From Acerihabitans arboris (GTDB taxonomy: Bacteria > Pseudomonadota > Gammaproteobacteria > Enterobacterales > Enterobacteriaceae), in contig NZ_WUBS01000001.1 in the NCBI RefSeq assembly GCF_010131535.1, positions 404,856-468,855 on the forward strand: DNA of 64,000 nucleotides, read 5' to 3'. The position numbers were made by a program, and so were the translations under genes. Positions 9,609 through 19,684 of this stretch are shown one piece after another; position 1 is the stretch's first letter; each line of letters opens with the position of its first letter. The notes under the pieces were generated by a model. It ran no database searches and was not told where the DNA came from. It worked only from the letters and a program-made list of their open reading frames with translations.

Positions 9609-10226
9609 GATCATCTCCTCTCTTTGGCAAAAATGTCCCGTCCGTCGGCCCTGGCATGTCACCCGACGTGTGAGCGTGGTAATCAACACAATATCCCCGA
9701 CGGCAAGAGTGCTTGCCATCCCCGCCGGCAGCCTACTGGCGCCGAGGATAAATTCCACCGCCAGCGGCACGCCCAGCAGGCCATGGCAGGATAGCCCGGG
9801 CATCACCAGCCGCCGGGGGGCGAGCGCCTGCAGCCAGACCGCACACTCGCGCGCGTTTACCCTGGGCAGGGGAACCCGGTCGCTTACCTCCGGCGGCATA
9901 ACGCCTTGCGCCTGTATGCGCCGATAGTCCAGCGCGCCGTCGGCAAACGTCAGGGGGCGGGGCATGGAATTGAATAACGCCACGATCTGCCGATCGTCAC
10001 AGGCGTTGGCCGCCATGGCGGCCAACGCCGGCGCGGTCTGCGCCAGCCATTCACGCGGGTCCAGCAGCGCCCGCCACTCGCCATCGTCGGCGTTTACCAT
10101 TATCAGCGACCCCGCCGCCGGGGGTAACGCCAGAGCGACGGCAACGCCGCCCGCCCGCCAGCCCGCCAGCGCCAGATGCCAGGACGCCTGGGCCCTTGGC
10201 AGTTTGCGCAGCGAAAGTTTACTCAC
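9282..10226 (-). CDS. spaO: SpaO sorting-platform protein, full-length form (SctQ)
   Basis: Builds the cytoplasmic sorting platform that selects and orders substrates. It has 314 residues (Salmonella SpaO 303). A divergent N-terminal domain is followed by two SPOA domains, the second at about 235-305, where LPLNVEFILQRRFLSIGEVQ is the clear SPOA signature. An in-frame ATG at 9608 with a strong ribosome site predicts a second product made of the C-terminal part. It overlaps spaN by 4 bp and spaP by 8 bp. Confidence 0.93.
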   Translation of the reverse strand: MSKLSLRKLPRAQASWHLALAGWRAGGVAVALALPPAAGSLIMVNADDGEWRALLDPREWLAQTAPALAAMAANACDDRQIVALFNSMPRPLTFADGALDYRRIQAQGVMPPEVSDRVPLPRVNARECAVWLQALAPRRLVMPGLSCHGLLGVPLAVEFILGASRLPAGMASTLAVGDIVLITTLTRRVTCQGRRTGHFCQREEMIMIDESHDEIYEEYHPPAEGHVPSFDNAALPDALTTLPLNVEFILQRRFLSIGEVQALFAGKVLELDPACEQRIELRSNGHLLARGELVQLEDRLGVEITELNPDSPHD

Positions 10227-11110
10227 TCGTCATCCTCCTGCTTCTGTTCCTGATGCTGGTCCCGCTGCTGCCTGCGTTGCTCATCCCCCGCGGGCAATAT
10301 CCGGTAATCTCCCGGCATCTGGTGGTTAGCCATATGCCTGATCACTTCATGGCTAGACGGCGACAACGTGACACCTTGGCCGGTCGACACCCGGACCGAA
10401 TGATCGCCCGGCACCGAATGAAAGGCGTAGGTCAGGGTGTGGCCGGCGTTCGCGCCGCGGTTTTCCTGGGACATATTTGCCTCGGGGCCGGGGTTCGCCT
10501 GCCGGGGCAAGGCGGGATGCCCGACCCTGGCCTCGGCCAGTTGATTTTCCGACGGGGTTGGCGTGCCCTGGGTAGCGCCTGGCGGTAATCCGGCCAGGAT
10601 CCGCGCATCGACGGATTCGCCCGACGACTTGTCAGCCGGAGTCCGGCCGCCATCGCCGGGCGCAGGTTGGTTATCCCCCTCCGGTAAAGCAGTCTGCGCA
10701 ACCATGGCGCCGGCGCGCGCGCCCTCGTCCCGTGGTTCGCTGTTTTTCATAGCCGCGCCGGCCAAAACGGGGAGACACTTCACCCGGGCGGGTAAGGTTT
10801 CTCTTTCCCGCGCCGCGGCCGATGGTTCCTGAGCTTGGTCCGGGAACTGGATCTGTCGAATCGGCATGGTGGTTTTAGCCGTTATTAACATCCCATTGAG
10901 GGTAAGGACATCCTCCCGCCGCGCCATCGTCGCGGGGATAAAGGCGTAATGGCCGTTATCCGCGGATGCCTGCTTTGGTTTTCCACGCAATTTTTTGACG
11001 TCCATGCCGTCTTCATCGCGGCGCAGCCGACGGGCGATATCGTCGATGCTCTCCACGGAGTTATCCGGGGAAACGGCAAGACCGCGTGCCAGGTTGTCTA
11101 TGATGACCAT
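10223..11110 (-). CDS. spaN: SpaN/InvJ needle-length regulator (SctP)
   Basis: Secreted ruler protein that sets needle length and triggers the SpaS switch. The 295 residues are hydrophilic, rich in Pro, Gly, Ala and Gln, and poorly conserved, as in this family, with a highly charged C-terminus (RRQQRDQHQEQKQEDDE). Assignment rests mainly on its place between spaM and spaO, its length (Salmonella InvJ 336) and composition; the C-terminal QGVTLSPSSHEVIRHM region resembles the switch domain. It overlaps spaM by 13 bp and spaO by 4 bp. Confidence 0.82.
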   Translation of the reverse strand: MVIIDNLARGLAVSPDNSVESIDDIARRLRRDEDGMDVKKLRGKPKQASADNGHYAFIPATMARREDVLTLNGMLITAKTTMPIRQIQFPDQAQEPSAAARERETLPARVKCLPVLAGAAMKNSEPRDEGARAGAMVAQTALPEGDNQPAPGDGGRTPADKSSGESVDARILAGLPPGATQGTPTPSENQLAEARVGHPALPRQANPGPEANMSQENRGANAGHTLTYAFHSVPGDHSVRVSTGQGVTLSPSSHEVIRHMANHQMPGDYRILPAGDEQRRQQRDQHQEQKQEDDE

Positions 11111-11550
11111 GTGATAATCTCCTGCGTTTCATCTTCTTCCTGACGCAAGCCGGTAAGCCTGAAGGCTTTTTTGCGCTGGTCCGCCCAGTTCAGGTACTTT
11201 TTATGCTTACGTTCCCAGTGCAGCTTTTCCGTCCTGAGGGCCGCTAGCTGACGCGTGAGGTCATCGCGCGTCTGGAGCAGTTTTTTCTCCTGGACTTCCA
11301 GCTCTTTTATTTTCTGCATAAACACCGCGATACGGTGCTGGCACAGAAAAAGCCGGGCTTTGTCCAGCATGCCGCTGGGACGTTCCTGTTCAATCAGCTG
11401 TCGCAAACCGTTTTTCTGCTGTTGCAACGAGGCCGCTTCCTCTTCGTTCTCACGCAGCTGCCGCTCGGTGCCGACGCGGCGCATGTCACAGCGACGCACG
11501 CTGGCGTCAGAGCGGCTGATAAGGGTTTTGATATTACGCAACGACGTCAT
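11098..11550 (-). CDS. spaM: SpaM/InvI central stalk protein (SctO)
   Basis: Stalk connecting the ATPase to the export gate, equivalent to FliJ and the gamma subunit of F-ATPase. The 150 residues are almost entirely helical coiled coil, rich in Glu, Gln, Arg and Lys with heptad leucines from about residue 30 to 125, matching the family length (Salmonella InvI 147). It lies directly after the ATPase gene, which it overlaps by 17 bp. Confidence 0.88.
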   Translation of the reverse strand: MTSLRNIKTLISRSDASVRRCDMRRVGTERQLRENEEEAASLQQQKNGLRQLIEQERPSGMLDKARLFLCQHRIAVFMQKIKELEVQEKKLLQTRDDLTRQLAALRTEKLHWERKHKKYLNWADQRKKAFRLTGLRQEEDETQEIITWSS

Positions 11551-12829
11551 ACATCACCCGCAGGGTCGTGGCAAAATCGGTGCTTTCCTGCGTAGACTGG
11601 CGCAGCAGGGCCGACAGCGCCTGCCGCTTACCCATGGCGCGGTCATTTTCCGCATTTTCACCGGGTCTGTACTCGCCCAAATCCAAAAACACCTGCAGTT
11701 CCTCGAGCCGGGTCATCAGGCGGCGGACCTCTCCCGCCAGGGATTGATGCTGCCCGTCGGTGACCTGGCCGGCGACCCGGCTGATGCTGCGCAGGATATC
11801 GATGGCCGGATAATGGTTTTGCCCGGCTAGCTTGCGGCTCAGGTAAATATGCCCGTCAAGGATGGAGCGTATTTCGTCGGCAATGGGATCCGGCTCGTCA
11901 TCGCTTTCCAGCAATATGGTATAAAACGCGGTGATGCTGCCGACACGGGTATTGCCCGGTCGCTCGAGAATGCGCGGCATGGCGTCGAACACCGAGGCCG
12001 GGTAACCGCGCCGCGCCGGCGGCTCTCCCGAAGCCAGGGCCACGTCCCGCAGCGCGCGCGCATAACGGGTGATGGAGTCCAAAAACAGCACCACCTTTTT
12101 ACCCCGATCGCGAAAATACTCCGCCACCGTGGTGGCCACCATGGCCGCATTGCACCGATCCAGCGAGGAGAAATCCGAGGTGGCGTACACCAGCACGCAT
12201 TTATCCTGCCGGCCGGAGCGGCGCAGGGACTCGGTGAATTCCGTCACCTCCCGCCCACGTTCGCCAATCAGCCCGATGACAAACACATCCGCCTCGGACC
12301 GGTCGATCAGCATATGCATCAGGACCGTCTTGCCGCACCCGGCCGAGGCGAAGATGCCGATCCGCTGCCCGGTGCCGCAGGTCAGCAGGCCGTCGATGGC
12401 CCTGATGCCGGTAATAAAGGGCGCGTCGATAACAGCGCGCTCCAGGTAGGAGGGCGCGTTGATATCGATGGGCCGGGTTTCCGGCTGCGGCCCGGGCGCC
12501 GGGGAATGCAGCCGTTCGACAATATTTCCCATGGGATCGACCACCGCGCCCAGCAGATCCATGCCGACGTCGATCCCCAGTTGGGCGCCGGTGGGATGCA
12601 AGACCACATCCCGGCATAAACCACGGCCGTGCCCTATCAGGCTCAGCACCGTGCGCTCTCCCTGGAAACCCAGCACCTGGGCCCGGGCGACAATCTCCGC
12701 CGAGCGCCAGTCGCGGCGAACTTCGCAAATCTCGCCCACCGCGACTCCCGGCAGCTCCGCCTCGATAATCGGCCCCGCCAAACGCAGAGGTAAGGCCTGT
12801 CGCAGCAGCAGCCTCAGCTTGCCGGTCAT
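11534..12829 (-). CDS. spaL: SpaL/InvC type III secretion ATPase (SctN)
   Basis: Hexameric F1-type ATPase that strips chaperones and unfolds substrates at the base of the apparatus. It has 431 residues, the same length as Salmonella InvC. The P-loop [11 protein letters not shown] is at residues 158-168, Walker B is [17 protein letters not shown], and [14 protein letters not shown] is the family motif just after it. The C-terminal helical part is complete. It overlaps invB by 1 bp and spaM by 17 bp. Also called invC. Confidence 0.97.
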   Translation of the reverse strand: MTGKLRLLLRQALPLRLAGPIIEAELPGVAVGEICEVRRDWRSAEIVARAQVLGFQGERTVLSLIGHGRGLCRDVVLHPTGAQLGIDVGMDLLGAVVDPMGNIVERLHSPAPGPQPETRPIDINAPSYLERAVIDAPFITGIRAIDGLLTCGTGQRIGIFASAGCGKTVLMHMLIDRSEADVFVIGLIGERGREVTEFTESLRRSGRQDKCVLVYATSDFSSLDRCNAAMVATTVAEYFRDRGKKVVLFLDSITRYARALRDVALASGEPPARRGYPASVFDAMPRILERPGNTRVGSITAFYTILLESDDEPDPIADEIRSILDGHIYLSRKLAGQNHYPAIDILRSISRVAGQVTDGQHQSLAGEVRRLMTRLEELQVFLDLGEYRPGENAENDRAMGKRQALSALLRQSTQESTDFATTLRVMYDVVA

Positions 12830-13236
12830 TAATGCATAACCCTGACAAATCCTTCGAGGCGATCAAAATAACCGCTCAGGGCCACCGCGAAATTTTGCGC
12901 GCTTTGCAGGCATACCGGGTTTAATAACGCTTTCAGTTCCAGGTAGCCTTCATTCCTGGCCAACAGGAACTGCTCGCCGCGGATAAATTCGGCGCCGCGC
13001 ATATGCTCGGTCAATAACTCCGCCGCGCATTGTTTCACGGTCGCTTCATTATATTCAGCGATGCGCGACCACAGCCAGATATCCTCATCCTGGCTGCTTA
13101 TATAGATGCTTGGCAAATCATTAAAATCAAGAGCAATAGTTGAATGGCTATCAAAATTATCCAACAAATCGGGATCACAGCCACTTTCCATTAAGGCTTC
13201 ACGCACTAAAGCGGCGATATCAACATACATGTTCAA
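12829..13236 (-). CDS. invB: InvB/SpaK class I effector chaperone
   Basis: A small acidic chaperone of 135 residues, the exact length of Salmonella InvB, which binds SipA and other effectors. The N-terminal helix [20 protein letters not shown] and central beta strands ([30 protein letters not shown]) fit the class I fold. It lies between invA and the ATPase gene as in SPI-1. The presence of a sipA gene in the same array gives it an obvious client. Confidence 0.93.
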   Translation of the reverse strand: MNMYVDIAALVREALMESGCDPDLLDNFDSHSTIALDFNDLPSIYISSQDEDIWLWSRIAEYNEATVKQCAAELLTEHMRGAEFIRGEQFLLARNEGYLELKALLNPVCLQSAQNFAVALSGYFDRLEGFVRVMH

Positions 13237-13249
13237 TACTCCAGGTCAA

Positions 13250-15307
13250 TTAGATAGTTTTGATAACATTAACATTTATTGCTTCAGTCAACTCCCCAAA
13301 GGACATTACTTCCAGATCGCGAAAACGCGTCTCGATTAATTTTTTGACGAAGCGTCTTATATCTACCGAGGTTAATAAAACCATATCTTTTTGGGCAATC
13401 AATATGCTTTCTAAACCTACAGTAAACAAATCTATTAATTCATCCGAAACCGCCGGTTCCAGATGCAAAAACGCACCGGAAGAGGTATTCCTGATACCGC
13501 CCCGGATCATTTCCTCGACCTCTGCCGAAAGAACAATGACTCTTAGCTCATTATTTATAGCGAATTTATGACATATATAGCGCGCCAGCGAGCTTCTGAC
13601 ATGCTCAACCAGGGTAATCACGTCTTTTTCCCTGGGCGCCCACAGCGCGAGCGATTCCATAATCAATTTCATATTGCGGGTGGATATGCGTTCCATTAAC
13701 AACCGCTGCAGCACTTCGGCAATGCGTTGCACCGTGGCGTGACGCAGCACTTCCTTCAATAAGTCCGGATATTTATTCTCCATCAGGTCCAGCATATGCT
13801 TGGTTTCCTGTACGCCGAGAAACTCGTTGACGTGATGGGACATCAATACCGCAAAACAGTGGTACACCTCATCCACGGCGGGACGCAGCTGGTAACCGAG
13901 CTGCAGCAGGGTTTCCTGCGCCCCGCGTTCCACCCAGATGCAATCTTTTTCCACGCGCATGGCAATATCGAGGTGATGTATCTCATCCGACGCATTGACC
14001 ACGCGCAGCAAATCAAAATGAATGGTAAAGGCATCGGCGCGGATTTCGTTGATCAAGACCACGACGGTGCGATCGTCGACATTTTCCGTGGCGCGCAGCA
14101 TCGGTTCCGGCAGCTTTACGCCATAATCGACAAAGAACTGGCTGCGCAGGCGTTCACAGAGCTGTTCCTTCTCCAATAAGGCGTAATTGGCGCGCGACAC
14201 CACCAGTATCAGCGCCACGGTCTCGGCGGCTACGCTATCGAGATCGTTGATGATGTTTAACCGGGTATCCATGCCATTTTCGCCCCCCGGATGATGCGGC
14301 TGGAACTCGCCGGCGCGGGAATCAATGGCGACCGCCTCCGCCCTGCGCTGCTTGCGCTGCCGAAGATAAAATACGCCTCCCAGCGTGCCGGCCAGCAGGA
14401 CGAACACCGGAAACGGGAACCCGGGCAACAGGCCGATGGACAGCGCCAGGAACGCGGTAATTATCAACGCAACCGGATTGCCCAGCGTTTGTTCCATGAT
14501 GGTGCGGCCCATGTTATCGCCATCGCCGTTGACACGGGTGACAATGAGTCCGGCGCTGATCGAGATCAGCAGCGCGGGTATCTGGCCGACCAGTCCGTCG
14601 CCGATGGTCAGCATGGTGTAGGTATTGAGCGCCGTGGACATATCCATATGATGCTGGCTCATGCCTACCGCCATGCCGCCGATCAGGTTGACGAACGTTA
14701 CCAGTATACTGGCGATGGCGTCGCCCTTGATAAACTTCATCGCGCCGTCGAAAGAGCCGTACAGCTGGCTTTCCCGCTCCAGGTCGCTGCGGCGCTGGCG
14801 CGCGCCGTCGGCATCGATCATGCCCGCCTTCAGGTCGGCGTCAATGCTCATCTGCTTGCCGGGCATGCCGTCGAGCGAGAAACGGGCCGCCACCTCCGCG
14901 ACGCGCTCCGACCCTTTGGTAATCACAATGAACTGCACGACGGTGACAATGGCGAAGATAACAAACCCCACCACCAGGTTGTCGGCGATAACAAACTGGC
15001 CGAATGAGGCGATAATTTCGCCCGCGTCGGCGTCGGTGAGGATCAGCCGGGCGGTGCTGATGGTCAACGCCAGGCGAAATAACGTGGTAATCAGCAGCAC
15101 CGAGGGAAAGGTGGAAAAGCTCAGGATGCGACCGATGTAAAACGCGCCCATGAACACCAGCATGGCGATAACGATATTCAGGCCGATAAGGAAATCTAAT
15201 AAGTAGGTCGGTAAAGGAATAATCAACATACTGATGATCATGACCACCAACGCCAGAATAAGCAGTTCCGGGCGAGAATGTATATTATTCAGAAATTTTG
15301 TAAACAC
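13250..15307 (-). CDS. invA: InvA major export-gate protein (SctV, FlhA family)
   Basis: Largest inner-membrane export-gate protein, 685 residues, the length of Salmonella InvA. About eight membrane segments fill residues 15-325, with the conserved cytoplasmic FHIPEP-like region around residues 130-230 (SERVAEVAARFSLDGMPGKQ). A linker rich in Arg and Ala (residues ~325-345) leads to the large cytoplasmic ring-forming domain, where substrate-chaperone complexes dock. No interruptions are seen. It is followed by invB after 13 bp. Confidence 0.97.
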   Translation of the reverse strand: MFTKFLNNIHSRPELLILALVVMIISMLIIPLPTYLLDFLIGLNIVIAMLVFMGAFYIGRILSFSTFPSVLLITTLFRLALTISTARLILTDADAGEIIASFGQFVIADNLVVGFVIFAIVTVVQFIVITKGSERVAEVAARFSLDGMPGKQMSIDADLKAGMIDADGARQRRSDLERESQLYGSFDGAMKFIKGDAIASILVTFVNLIGGMAVGMSQHHMDMSTALNTYTMLTIGDGLVGQIPALLISISAGLIVTRVNGDGDNMGRTIMEQTLGNPVALIITAFLALSIGLLPGFPFPVFVLLAGTLGGVFYLRQRKQRRAEAVAIDSRAGEFQPHHPGGENGMDTRLNIINDLDSVAAETVALILVVSRANYALLEKEQLCERLRSQFFVDYGVKLPEPMLRATENVDDRTVVVLINEIRADAFTIHFDLLRVVNASDEIHHLDIAMRVEKDCIWVERGAQETLLQLGYQLRPAVDEVYHCFAVLMSHHVNEFLGVQETKHMLDLMENKYPDLLKEVLRHATVQRIAEVLQRLLMERISTRNMKLIMESLALWAPREKDVITLVEHVRSSLARYICHKFAINNELRVIVLSAEVEEMIRGGIRNTSSGAFLHLEPAVSDELIDLFTVGLESILIAQKDMVLLTSVDIRRFVKKLIETRFRDLEVMSFGELTEAINVNVIKTI

Positions 15308-15346
15308 ATCGTTATCCCATGCAAAGGCGGTAAAATCCCACAGCCA

Positions 15347-16450
15347 TTATCGATTCATTCTGCTTTCAATGACTTCACGTTTATAAGCCAGGCCGGCGAG
15401 ATATTCGAACTGCCGGAACATGCGTTGCGCAGTTTCAGCACAAAAAAATAATTCATGTGGTAATAGTCTACATGTGCGAAATATAGGCTGAAGAATAGCC
15501 GAGCGCTCGTGGTGGCGATACAATAAAAACTCTTCTCCCAATAAATAATGAAGATGCTCATCTATATCTTCGGGAGATTGCAATAAGGAGAACAAAAATA
15601 TCAGCCAATCAGGTTCACTTTTATTTAAACCAACAATCACTTCATTAGATATGAGTTGTTTCATGAACAGGTCGTCCCCGGAGCGGATCAGCCTGAGCTG
15701 ACCCAATTTACCGCAAAAATCGCCATATACCGATCCCGAGCTGGGGGTGGCCGCATAGGCATCGGCCATCAGGGCGGCCTCGATAAACGCGAGGATTGTG
15801 CTGCGGTACTGATGGCCATAACAGGAGATCCACTCCTGGTACTCCTCAATGGACTGGCGGTCGCTTTGTAAAAACCGCCGGTAGCTTCCCCGCAGCATAG
15901 CAGGCGCCAGATCCAGATGGGCCTGCCCGAATAGCCGGGCCTTAAGCGCGCAGTTAATCCCGGCGTTGAGATGTTGGGGATCGGCCTGCGCCTCCACCTG
16001 GGCCAATAATGCCGCAAGCGCCTTCCCGACCGCCTCTTTAAGTTTACGGCGGCGCAATATCTCGCGCAGCACCACCACCAAATCACTGTCATCGGGAAAC
16101 AGGGCGCGCGCATATGACAATAACGAAGGTTCCTGCGACAGTTTGCCGTCGTTGAGGATGCGCAGCAGTTGCTCCACCTTGGGGATCGCGTCGTCATCAA
16201 GGATACGGGCGAAATTTATCTCCGTATCCCGTTCGTATTTCTCGTACTGCCGCCGGCTGGCAAACTGGGACGCCGCCGCCGCGCCGCCCTTGGCGAAGGA
16301 CTGTTCCGCCTGCCTGGCCAGGGTGGCGGCGCTGCGTTTTACCCGCACGTTGGCAGACATATCCTGCCCCGGCTGCCGGTTGGCCGTCCTGGCGTCAGGC
16401 AGGGTAAACAGAGCGGCGGGGCCGATGCCTCCGGTGGCGTTTACCGCCAT
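15347..16450 (-). CDS. invE: InvE gatekeeper (SctW)
   Basis: Cytoplasmic gatekeeper that holds back effectors until the translocon is placed and helps translocator export. It has 367 residues (Salmonella InvE 372), largely helical. The AEQSFAKGGAAAASQFASRRQYEKYER segment region (residues ~48-75) and following helices match the InvE/YopN domain. It overlaps invG by 10 bp and precedes invA by 39 bp, as in SPI-1. Confidence 0.92.
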   Translation of the reverse strand: MAVNATGGIGPAALFTLPDARTANRQPGQDMSANVRVKRSAATLARQAEQSFAKGGAAAASQFASRRQYEKYERDTEINFARILDDDAIPKVEQLLRILNDGKLSQEPSLLSYARALFPDDSDLVVVLREILRRRKLKEAVGKALAALLAQVEAQADPQHLNAGINCALKARLFGQAHLDLAPAMLRGSYRRFLQSDRQSIEEYQEWISCYGHQYRSTILAFIEAALMADAYAATPSSGSVYGDFCGKLGQLRLIRSGDDLFMKQLISNEVIVGLNKSEPDWLIFLFSLLQSPEDIDEHLHYLLGEEFLLYRHHERSAILQPIFRTCRLLPHELFFCAETAQRMFRQFEYLAGLAYKREVIESRMNR

Positions 16451-18144
16451 TTTTGGCTTTCCAGCAGGTTGCGCGACCAGTCCGGCAAGGGATCCAACCG
16501 GCGGCCCGCGATCAGCCGCTCCGCCACGTCGCTGGCGTCGGATTGCAGTGGTTCGGTGATTTCCCGCGGCTCTATCAGGAAAATACGCACCATATTGGAC
16601 TGGGTATCCTGCTTATAGCGAAACAGGCCGCCGATAAGGGGGATGCTGCCCAACACCGGTATCCTGCCCTCCCGGCCGGAGATTTCGTCGCGCGTATAGC
16701 CGCCTATCAGCAAACTTTTGCCCTGGGGCACCCGGGCCACGGTGCTGATATTGGTGCGCCCGACCATGGGCAGGATGGCATTGCCGGATACCGTGGTCTC
16801 TTTGAGTTCGTTGCCGTCCTCGATATTAAGCACCATTTCAATTTGCCCGGCGGCGGTGAAACGCGGCAGAACATTCACCATGGTGCCGTAGGTGACGTGC
16901 TGCAGCTCGACGTTGCGCTCGCCGATAAGCTGGGTGTAAAAGGTGCGGTTGTTGTCAAAAATGGCCGGGATATTTTCCTGGGTCAGCACCACCGGGCGCG
17001 ATACGATATTGGCGCGGTTTTTCTGCGACAGCGCCTGGATGGACGCGACAAAACGCGCCCCGTCGAGGGTGGAATAGGAACCGCCGTTAAAGGAAACGCC
17101 CAATTGGCTGCCGATATTCACGTTACCCTGCCAGCTGACCCCCAGCTGATCCAGATCGTCTCGTTGTATATCGACAATCCATAAGGAGAGTTCGACATGC
17201 CGTTTTATCGTATCCAGCGCCGACACCAGGTTGGCGATCAGCTGGACCTGTTTGGCGGTTCCCTTGACCAGCAGGCTGTTGGTATTGGGATTGGCGATCA
17301 CGTTAATCGGGCTTGACGCTGATTCAGCGCGCAGCGCTTCCGCCAGACTCCCCCGGGGCTGGTAGACCGAGGCTCCGGCACCCGGCGCCTCAATATTGAA
17401 CTCTGGCATTTTTGGCGCCGGCATGGCGTCCGGCATCATGGAATGCACCGCCGGGCCGGCCACTTTCGCTCCCCCCCTCAGCAATTCGTTGATCACCGTC
17501 GCCACCCCGGGGATGGTGATTTTTTCACCGCGCTGTTCATAGACCCGGTCGGTAACAAAGGTATTGCTCAGGTGGATGACCGCCGTTTTCTCGTCGCCGG
17601 AACCGATGCCGGTGGCGGACTGCTCGTCCATGTTTTTGGCGGTATTCATTACCAGATCGACATAAAACGGCGGCCCGGAAATGTAAAACGTCCCGCTGTT
17701 CTCATCACCGCGCAGCGGATAGCGGCTGTCCAGCAGCTTTGACTTGCGCAGGAAATTGTCTAGCGCGGTAAAGGAAGTATTATTCAGCGACATCATCGAA
17801 TTACGCATTTCACTGGCGTCGTAAACGTAGACCGCCTGGCCGTCGTGATACCAAATCAGGCCCAGTTGCTGGGAAATGTTCTCCAGCAGATCCTGGGGAT
17901 TGCTGAAATCAAACTCGCCGCTGATTTGCCTGCGCGCCGCCAGCTTGCTGACAATGACCGGTTTGCCCAGACGCGACGACAGCGCGTCAAAAAACACCTT
18001 TAAGCCGTCTTTATTGGCGACATACCCTTCGGCCGCGGCGGTGTCGCCGCCGGTGAGCGGGTTCGCCTGCGCCAGCAGGGGTACCATCCCGCCGAGCAGA
18101 CACCAGCAAATCAGACCCTGTTGGATAATTATTTGCGATTTCAT
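16441..18144 (-). CDS. invG: InvG outer-membrane secretin (SctC)
   Basis: Forms the outer-membrane ring through which the needle passes. The 567 residues (Salmonella InvG 562) begin with a signal peptide, about residues 1-27, ending LLAQA. Periplasmic N0/N1/N3 domains follow, then the secretin core from about residue 315, including VPQGKSLLIGGYTRDEISG and GSIPLIGGLFR near the end. The C-terminal tail would contact a pilotin; no invH-like gene is seen in the window. It overlaps invF by 4 bp. Confidence 0.96.
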   Translation of the reverse strand: MKSQIIIQQGLICWCLLGGMVPLLAQANPLTGGDTAAAEGYVANKDGLKVFFDALSSRLGKPVIVSKLAARRQISGEFDFSNPQDLLENISQQLGLIWYHDGQAVYVYDASEMRNSMMSLNNTSFTALDNFLRKSKLLDSRYPLRGDENSGTFYISGPPFYVDLVMNTAKNMDEQSATGIGSGDEKTAVIHLSNTFVTDRVYEQRGEKITIPGVATVINELLRGGAKVAGPAVHSMMPDAMPAPKMPEFNIEAPGAGASVYQPRGSLAEALRAESASSPINVIANPNTNSLLVKGTAKQVQLIANLVSALDTIKRHVELSLWIVDIQRDDLDQLGVSWQGNVNIGSQLGVSFNGGSYSTLDGARFVASIQALSQKNRANIVSRPVVLTQENIPAIFDNNRTFYTQLIGERNVELQHVTYGTMVNVLPRFTAAGQIEMVLNIEDGNELKETTVSGNAILPMVGRTNISTVARVPQGKSLLIGGYTRDEISGREGRIPVLGSIPLIGGLFRYKQDTQSNMVRIFLIEPREITEPLQSDASDVAERLIAGRRLDPLPDWSRNLLESQKWR

Positions 18145-18950
18145 TTCTCAAGTTTCTTGTTGATAATGTTCCACAATCCCCGGGGGGAAACGCCAAAGGC
18201 ATCCCTGATATCATTGGATAGATGTGAGGAGGATGCGTAACCGTACCGCATCGCCACCTCCGTCAGGCTTTGCCCCTCCTCGACCACGTCGAGCAATGCT
18301 CTTGCGATACGCCAGCCGCGCAGCTCGCTCTTGGCTGAATTACCCAGCGCGTTCCGGCATAACCGCCGGAAATGCGAATAAGACAAACCATAACGCGCGC
18401 CCAGCTCGTGTATTTTTCCGCTGCTTATCGATTCATTTAATAAAAACCGGATAAGCCAATACCATTCCGTCCTGCGCAGGAAAGACGCCAGCATGCCCAT
18501 TTGGGCGGGCATCACCTGATTCTGCGATAACCGCCAGCGCTCGACGTCGCCGCAGGTGGCAATAAGCGGATCGCTGTTAAGCTCGATGCTGTCCCAATGT
18601 TGAAGTGGGTCGTACTTCAATGAAATCCGGCGTGACTCATCAATGAACACCTGAAGCTTGACCAGCGCAAATAAGGGTAATTCCTGCTGGCTGGGCGAGC
18701 CGGACACAATTTCCATATTGATCTTGTTCATTACCAAAATGCCATGCCAGTCCGGCGACAGCGTCAATGTGGAGGACTCCTCGCCAAACTGGAAATGAAT
18801 CCGGCACGCCTGGTTATTAGTTTGCATCAGCCAGCATGTGGGTTCGGTTATATCCTGTCTGTAATTTTCCACGAGCAGCCTGCGGGGCAATATGATATTC
18901 TCTTTGTCCATTATTAACCCTGCGCGCTTTTGATTAATCTTTATACTCAT
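18141..18950 (-). CDS. invF: InvF AraC-type activator of effector and translocator genes
   Basis: AraC-family regulator which, with SicA, activates sic-sip and effector promoters in Salmonella. The 269-residue frame starts at ATG 18950; an alternative ATG at 18911 gives 256 residues. The C-terminal ~100 residues hold the two helix-turn-helix units (GLSYSHFRRLCRNALG and TEVAMRYGYASSSHLSNDIR). The N-terminal ~150 residues are beta-rich. It is the first gene of the inv-spa series and overlaps invG by 4 bp. Confidence 0.93.
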   Translation of the reverse strand: MSIKINQKRAGLIMDKENIILPRRLLVENYRQDITEPTCWLMQTNNQACRIHFQFGEESSTLTLSPDWHGILVMNKINMEIVSGSPSQQELPLFALVKLQVFIDESRRISLKYDPLQHWDSIELNSDPLIATCGDVERWRLSQNQVMPAQMGMLASFLRRTEWYWLIRFLLNESISSGKIHELGARYGLSYSHFRRLCRNALGNSAKSELRGWRIARALLDVVEEGQSLTEVAMRYGYASSSHLSNDIRDAFGVSPRGLWNIINKKLEK

Positions 18951-19201
18951 GATAGTGCCTATATATTTTTAAGAAATCATGACGGGAATCTGATTCATCG
19001 GGTTAGATTATTTATTTTATAAAAAAGGACGACATTGAAACCCAGGCAAACACAGATATAGCAATCAGGCTTAAAATATATTCACATACATTTATCATTT
19101 GCTAATCTTTAAAAGATGAATTTATTCAAAGAGCAACTTATAACTCCATTATCATTACGTCTCCTTGCATGCTCCGCCGCGCGCTGGCGAAATAGCTGCC
19201 G
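18951..19201 (-). promoter_or_regulatory. AT-rich spacer between iagB and invF, expected invF promoter region
   Basis: This 251 bp gap holds no ORF and is strongly AT-rich in its middle (about 18960-19160). In SPI-1 the invF promoter is activated by HilA, and the adjacent hilA here suggests the same. I looked for the paired TTKHAT HilA box on both strands and saw no clean match, so the control site remains unlocated. Confidence 0.4.
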
Positions 19202-19678
19202 TCAAAACGAGGCAGGCCTGGCCATGACCTGCAGTCCCGTGCTCTCCAGGTTTTGATAACGTTCCCAAACGCGCCGGGCATAACGCATCCGCAGGTGTTT
19301 GCTTCCTGCGCCCGTCCCCGCGTTGTACGCGCCCACCGCCTCCCAGGAATAGCCGTAGCGTTTCATCATGTCCGAGAGCACCGATGCCCCCACCATGACC
19401 GAAACGCAGGTATCGTCATAAAGCCGTTGTTCATTGATGCCCAAGATCCTCAACCGGGGCAAATGAATGCTGTTGATTTGCATCAGGCCGATATCCCTGG
19501 TGCCGTTTTTATTCTTTCCCGTGGCGCGCGGATTCATATTTGACTCCGTCAGCGCAATGGCCCGCAGCAGCCTGGCCTCGATGGAAAAATGGCTTTCGGC
19601 CTGGAACCAGCAGTCTGCCGACGCGGCCGTGGCGACCAGCATCAGGCCGAGCGCGATAATGTATCTACCCAGCAGCAT
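19202..19678 (-). CDS. iagB: IagB-type lytic transglycosylase of the secretion system
   Basis: Periplasmic muramidase that opens peptidoglycan for assembly of the apparatus. The 158 residues (Salmonella IagB 160) begin with a signal peptide ending ASA at about residue 21. The Slt-type catalytic set is present: ALTES with the catalytic Glu at residue 45, GLMQIN near 64 and AYNAGTG near 118. It lies 6 bp downstream of hilA on the same strand, and its AGGAGG ribosome site is inside the end of hilA. Confidence 0.93.
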   Translation of the reverse strand: MLLGRYIIALGLMLVATAASADCWFQAESHFSIEARLLRAIALTESNMNPRATGKNKNGTRDIGLMQINSIHLPRLRILGINEQRLYDDTCVSVMVGASVLSDMMKRYGYSWEAVGAYNAGTGAGSKHLRMRYARRVWERYQNLESTGLQVMARPASF

Positions 19679-19684
19679 CTTCTG

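Noticed and set aside
18951..19201. HilA box (paired TTKHAT) upstream of invF
   Set aside because: Looked for on both strands; only isolated half matches such as TTGAAT were found, without the required spacing.
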